Shown here piece after piece: positions 60,821 through 64,000 of a DNA stretch of 64,000 nucleotides. Each line of letters begins with the position of its first letter. Position 1 is the stretch's first letter. The position numbers were made by a program, and so were the translations under genes. The notes beneath the pieces are model-generated. The model was not told the DNA's origin. It did not search any database and worked only from the letters and a program-made list of their open reading frames with translations. Source of the stretch: an uncultured Selenomonadales bacterium (GTDB lineage: Bacteria; Bacillota; Negativicutes; Selenomonadales; Selenomonadaceae). The stretch lies in NCBI GenBank assembly GCA_937877565.1, contig CALFJB010000018.1:53981-117980 (forward strand), given 5' to 3'.

Positions 60821-63054
60821 TTCAAAACTTCCGCCAAAACTTCCATCATCTGTGGAATATCAATCGGCTTTGCAATATGTCCGTTCATACCGGCATTTAA
60901 CGCGGTTTTTACATCTTCGCTGAAAGCGTTTGCAGTCATTGCGATAATTGGAATATTTGCAAGCGCGGGATTTTCAATTTTACGAATGGCGGCGGTTGCC
61001 TCGTAGCCGTTCATTATTGGCATTTGAATATCCATTAAAACCGCGTCGAAGTCGCCGGGCTTAGAGTTTGCAACTTTTTCAAACGCCTCTTTGCCGTTCG
61101 TTGCAAAGTCTACGGTAAAGCCCGCGCCTTCCAAAATCATTATCGCAATTTCTCTATTAACTTCAATATCTTCAACCAGCAAAAGTTTTTTGTTCGTAAA
61201 ATCAATTTCCTGTACGTCAGTTTCTTCGTCCGCAATTTCGTCCGTCAATTCGTAGCGAACATTTATAATAAATTCCGTGCCGTGATCCAGTTTCGTCACA
61301 ACTTTAATATCGCCGTTCATTAAATCGACAATGCTTTTGGTTATCGCCATTCCAAGACCTGTACCTTGAATTTTGCTGACAGTGGAGCTTCTTTCACGTT
61401 CAAACGCCTCAAAAACTTTTTGGGCGAATTCTTCGCTCATTCCAATTCCCGTATCTTTGACGCGAATTTCATAATCTCCAAAAAATTCCGAGCCGTCATT
61501 TTTCTGCACCAACGAAACTGAAATTTTGCCGCCCTTTGGCGTAAATTTAAAAGCGTTGCTGATTAAATTCAAAAGTACGCGGTTAAGGCGGTTTTCGTCG
61601 CAAATAACAAATTTATTTTGAATTTTTGAAGTATCAACAGAAAAATCAATTCCCTTAGTATCCATTTGAGTTGCGAACATATCCCTAACATCGGTAAAAA
61701 CTTTTCTGATATTTACCGGCGCATTTTCCAATTCCATTTTGCCGTTTTCGATTCGGCTCATTTCCAAAACGTCATTTATCAGCGAAAGTAAATGCTGACT
61801 GGAGGCGTCAATTTTTTTAAGAAAATCATAAGTTTTAGCCGGAATATTTTGAGGGCAATGCACAAGCGTACAATTTTCGCAGTATTTATGTAAATCTTTT
61901 GAAAGATTGACGTAACCAATAATTGCGTTCATAGGCGTTCTAATATCGTGCGAAATATTGAAAAGAAAAGTAGTTTTCGCCTTGCTGTTTTCTTCGGCGC
62001 GATTTTTCGCCTCAACCAATTCTTCTTGCTTTTGTTTAAGCGTTTCTTTTTGAAGTTGAATAATGTCAAGATTTTCGCGCAGTTGAATATTATGAGCGCG
62101 TTCGATTTTTGAATTGCGATACTGGAAAAAAACATAAACTATCAGCAGAAAAACTACAATGACAGAAATTATAATACCGGCGGCAAGCCACGGGCGACTT
62201 TCAATCATTTCTATAAAAGTCATATTTTCATAATGCTGACTAATCCATTTGCGGTTAAGCTCGTCAATTCTACCTTCCTGTTGCATTTGAATCAGTGTAG
62301 CGTTAATGTTTACGCGCAGTACTGTATCTTTAGGCTGCAAAACCATTGAGCCGTAAACGTGCGTAACGGCGTAACTTGGGTGAACGTCGTACAGCTGGAA
62401 TTTTTCAAGAAATTCATTGCCAACTTGAATTGGACAAATTGCAAATTCGTATTCGCCATTTTTCAGCGCGGTAAAAATTTTTTCGTAAGAATCGACGTAA
62501 GAAATTTCATCGTCAAGCCCTAAGCCCGGTACTTTGTGCAAGGAGGCAACGCGCCGCCCGTACAATTCAGCAACTGATGAAATACTATTTCGCCCGTAAA
62601 TTACATATTGCTTTTCAGTCGTCGGGATTGTCGAAATAACTTTTGGGTTGCCAATAATTAAATAAGAATCAATATTCATATTGACATCTGCGCCGCCTTC
62701 GTCGAAAATTTTGTTGGCGGTTTTCCAGTCCACCAATTTTAGATCCAAATTCATCTGCAGGCGGTTTGCAATTTCGTTAATCAATTCAACATCAAAGCCG
62801 GCGTAATTGCCGTTTTCGTCAATATAAGAGTATGGCGCGTAGTCCATATCCGTTACAACGTGCAAAGTTTTTGTAAAGGTATTTTTGGGCTGAATTTCAA
62901 CTTTTGGATTTGGATTGAACGCACCGGCAAGGTAAAAGTACAAAATTAAAAAAATCACTGATAAAATTGCAGGTATCGAAAATAACAAGAATAGCGTATT
63001 GCTTTTTTCTTCAAAAAATCCTGACTTTTTTAGATTAGGCGATTGATTTTCCAT
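60817..63054 (-). CDS. Hybrid sensor histidine kinase with periplasmic solute-binding domain
   Basis: 745 residues: membrane helix (~20-45), type 3 solute-binding domain (~60-275; MDYAPYSYIDENGNYAGFDVELINEIANRL), second helix (~290-315), coiled coil, HisKA with FNISHDIRTPMNAIIGY (His ~366), HATPase (NRVLLNLISNAFKFTPKGG, GTGLGMAI) and a C-terminal receiver (LLVEDIEVNREIA, phosphorylated Asp in VLMDIQMPIMNGYEA ~675). The cognate output is unknown. The second ATG at 63054 has better spacing from AGAAGG than the one at 63063. It shares its sensor type with the EAL protein at 16535. Confidence 0.9.
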   Translation of the reverse strand: MENQSPNLKKSGFFEEKSNTLFLLFSIPAILSVIFLILYFYLAGAFNPNPKVEIQPKNTFTKTLHVVTDMDYAPYSYIDENGNYAGFDVELINEIANRLQMNLDLKLVDWKTANKIFDEGGADVNMNIDSYLIIGNPKVISTIPTTEKQYVIYGRNSISSVAELYGRRVASLHKVPGLGLDDEISYVDSYEKIFTALKNGEYEFAICPIQVGNEFLEKFQLYDVHPSYAVTHVYGSMVLQPKDTVLRVNINATLIQMQQEGRIDELNRKWISQHYENMTFIEMIESRPWLAAGIIISVIVVFLLIVYVFFQYRNSKIERAHNIQLRENLDIIQLQKETLKQKQEELVEAKNRAEENSKAKTTFLFNISHDIRTPMNAIIGYVNLSKDLHKYCENCTLVHCPQNIPAKTYDFLKKIDASSQHLLSLINDVLEMSRIENGKMELENAPVNIRKVFTDVRDMFATQMDTKGIDFSVDTSKIQNKFVICDENRLNRVLLNLISNAFKFTPKGGKISVSLVQKNDGSEFFGDYEIRVKDTGIGMSEEFAQKVFEAFERERSSTVSKIQGTGLGMAITKSIVDLMNGDIKVVTKLDHGTEFIINVRYELTDEIADEETDVQEIDFTNKKLLLVEDIEVNREIAIMILEGAGFTVDFATNGKEAFEKVANSKPGDFDAVLMDIQMPIMNGYEATAAIRKIENPALANIPIIAMTANAFSEDVKTALNAGMNGHIAKPIDIPQMMEVLAEVLK

Positions 63055-63142
63055 TAAATTCATCCTTCTGGGAACGTGGTTAAATTTATTCTTTCAGGTT
63101 TTTAATTATAGCAGTTTCTATTGGAATTTGCACAAAAAAATC

Positions 63143-63171
63143 TTGAAACAAATTCAGCAATGAAATATAAT
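63143..63171 (+). promoter_or_regulatory. Promoter of kdsB
   Basis: TTGAAA (63143-63148), 17 bases, TATAAT (63166-63171). It lies inside the upstream extension of the kdsB frame and so excludes starts before ~63178. Confidence 0.65.
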
Positions 63172-63189
63172 CAAACAAAAAGAATTGAG

Positions 63190-63933
63190 ATGAAAAATTT
63201 GAAAGCAATTTGTGTAATTCCTGCGCGGTACGCCTCAACGCGCTTGCCGGGTAAACCGCTGAAAGATATTTGCGGCAAGCCGATGATTATCAGAGTTTAT
63301 GAACGCGCCAAACTTGCAAAAAAAATTTCTGAAGTGATTGTAGCCACCGACGACGAAAGAATTTTTGACGCGGTTGAAAAAAATTCCGGCAAGGCGATAA
63401 TGACACGTGCCGACCATAAAACCGGTACTGACAGACTTGCTGAAGTTGCCGAAAAATTTTCTGATGCTGATTTAATTGTAAATGTGCAGGGCGATGAACC
63501 TTTGATTGAGCCGAGTTTAATTGATGAGCTTGTTTCTGAATTTTTGAACGATGAAAATTTGCAAATGGCGACGGTTGCAACTGAACTTTCTGACGAAGAC
63601 GAAATGAAAAATCCCAACAATGTTAAAGTTATTTTCGACAAAAATAATAACGCGCTGTATTTTTCACGTTCGCTGATTCCGTACCCGCGCAATGTTGGCA
63701 ATTCCAAAGTTTACAAGCATATTGGAATTTATGCTTACCGCAGAAATTTTTTGTTAAACTATGCAAAAATGGAGTCAACGCCGCTTGAACAAACTGAATC
63801 GCTTGAACAGTTACGCGCCCTTGAAAACGGTTATAAAATTCGCGTCATCATCAGCGATTGTAAATTTGTCGGCGTCGATACTCAAGAAGATTTGAAGTTG
63901 GTTAATGAAATTTATTCTTCAATGGAAAGTTAA
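63190..63933 (+). CDS. kdsB: 3-deoxy-manno-octulosonate cytidylyltransferase (CMP-KDO synthetase)
   Basis: 247 residues, the standard length. CVIPARYASTRLPGKPL, the catalytic region VVATDDERI, GTDRLAEVAE, VNVQGDEPLIEPSLID, ALYFSRSLIPYPR, YKHIGIYAYRR and the LEQLRALENGYKI end are diagnostic. It activates KDO with CTP for the WaaA domain at 57269. The frame extends to 63121, but the promoter lies inside that extension; the Met at 63190 begins the conserved sequence. Shine-Dalgarno is weak (GAATTGAG). Confidence 0.94.
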   Translation: MKNLKAICVIPARYASTRLPGKPLKDICGKPMIIRVYERAKLAKKISEVIVATDDERIFDAVEKNSGKAIMTRADHKTGTDRLAEVAEKFSDADLIVNVQGDEPLIEPSLIDELVSEFLNDENLQMATVATELSDEDEMKNPNNVKVIFDKNNNALYFSRSLIPYPRNVGNSKVYKHIGIYAYRRNFLLNYAKMESTPLEQTESLEQLRALENGYKIRVIISDCKFVGVDTQEDLKLVNEIYSSMES

Positions 63934-63954
63934 ATTTTATTTTTATTTTTATAT

Positions 63955-64000
63955 GTACTTTTCTTTCAGTCGCGAAAGAAAAGTACCAAAAGAACGCTTT
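63955..64000 (+). repeat. Dispersed intergenic repeat copy, cut by window edge
   Basis: Arms GTACTTTTCTTTC (63955-63967)/GAAAGAAAAGTAC (63974-63986), loop AGTCGC, followed by the start of the next module (AGAACGCTTT). Confidence 0.75.

Overview
The window is AT-rich chromosomal DNA of an anaerobic bacterium that looks like a diderm Firmicute of the Negativicutes type (inferred from gene content). It combines lipopolysaccharide genes (a fused KDO transferase/lipid A 4'-kinase, CMP-KDO synthetase, sedoheptulose-7-phosphate isomerase, a WecA-type GlcNAc-1-P transferase) with Firmicute-like traits: HemZ, a formate-THF ligase, a reverse rubrerythrin, strong GGAGG ribosome binding sites, many TTG/GTG starts and TTGACA-N17-TATAAT promoters. 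No rRNA, tRNA, transposase, CRISPR array or prophage was seen.

Layout. 1-970: 3' end of a type III restriction subunit. 1-5 kb: rubrerythrin, then a leftward tatA-metN-metI-metQ operon. 5-7.8 kb: an ABC exporter operon split by a GIY-YIG endonuclease gene. 8-10.5 kb: pncB-aroE. 10.8-13.6 kb: a purine permease and a secreted phosphatase/L,D-transpeptidase fusion. 13.8-16 kb: wecA-wecB. 16-16.4 kb: small toxin locus A. 16.5-24.3 kb: a c-di-GMP phosphodiesterase receptor, an aldose epimerase, an OAH sulfhydrylase, a YopX-like gene, cbiL and small hypotheticals. 24.5-28.7 kb: a membrane [NiFe] hydrogenase operon interrupted by a four-helix-bundle (S23) gene. 29-32.6 kb: fhs, metK, a GNAT gene. 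33-37.7 kb: flavodoxin, an HNH endonuclease, and a six-gene leftward operon of three flavodoxins, a hydrolase, a cyclophilin-like protein and a DUF4405 protein. 37.7-38.3 kb: toxin locus B. 38.5-43.4 kb: a single-chain helicase-methylase restriction system with a partner gene. 43.5-43.8 kb: toxin locus C. 43.8-55.2 kb: a phosphoesterase, a TVP38 protein, a lytic transglycosylase, fur-hemZ-hisS and an LDT-polA-gmhA cluster. 55.3-64 kb: a degenerate PIG-L protein, waaA-lpxK, a solute-binding lipoprotein, a hybrid sensor kinase and kdsB.

Main hunt results. (1) Three intergenic loci share one architecture: a perfect promoter, a leader hairpin covering the Shine-Dalgarno, a 25-26 residue hydrophobic peptide ending in a short polar tail, a terminator, and a convergent TTGACG-N17-TATAAT promoter for an RNA of about 100 nt ending next to the peptide stop codon. 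This is the layout of a type I toxin-antitoxin system; I do not recognise the peptide family. (2) Arrays of TTAGGGN-type heptamers in inverted pairs bracket the S23 gene inside the hydrogenase operon and an ORF-less sibling upstream; in three genes the stop codon TAG lies inside the first heptamer. (3) A dispersed intergenic repeat family of about 150 bp has long hairpins whose two arms vary together. (4) Unusual single proteins include a phosphatase/L,D-transpeptidase fusion, a HemZ with a repeat-rich acidic tail and a PIG-L-like protein lacking its metal-binding motif.

Starts given here were often moved inward from the longest open frame to the codon with a correctly spaced Shine-Dalgarno; the reason is stated in each entry.
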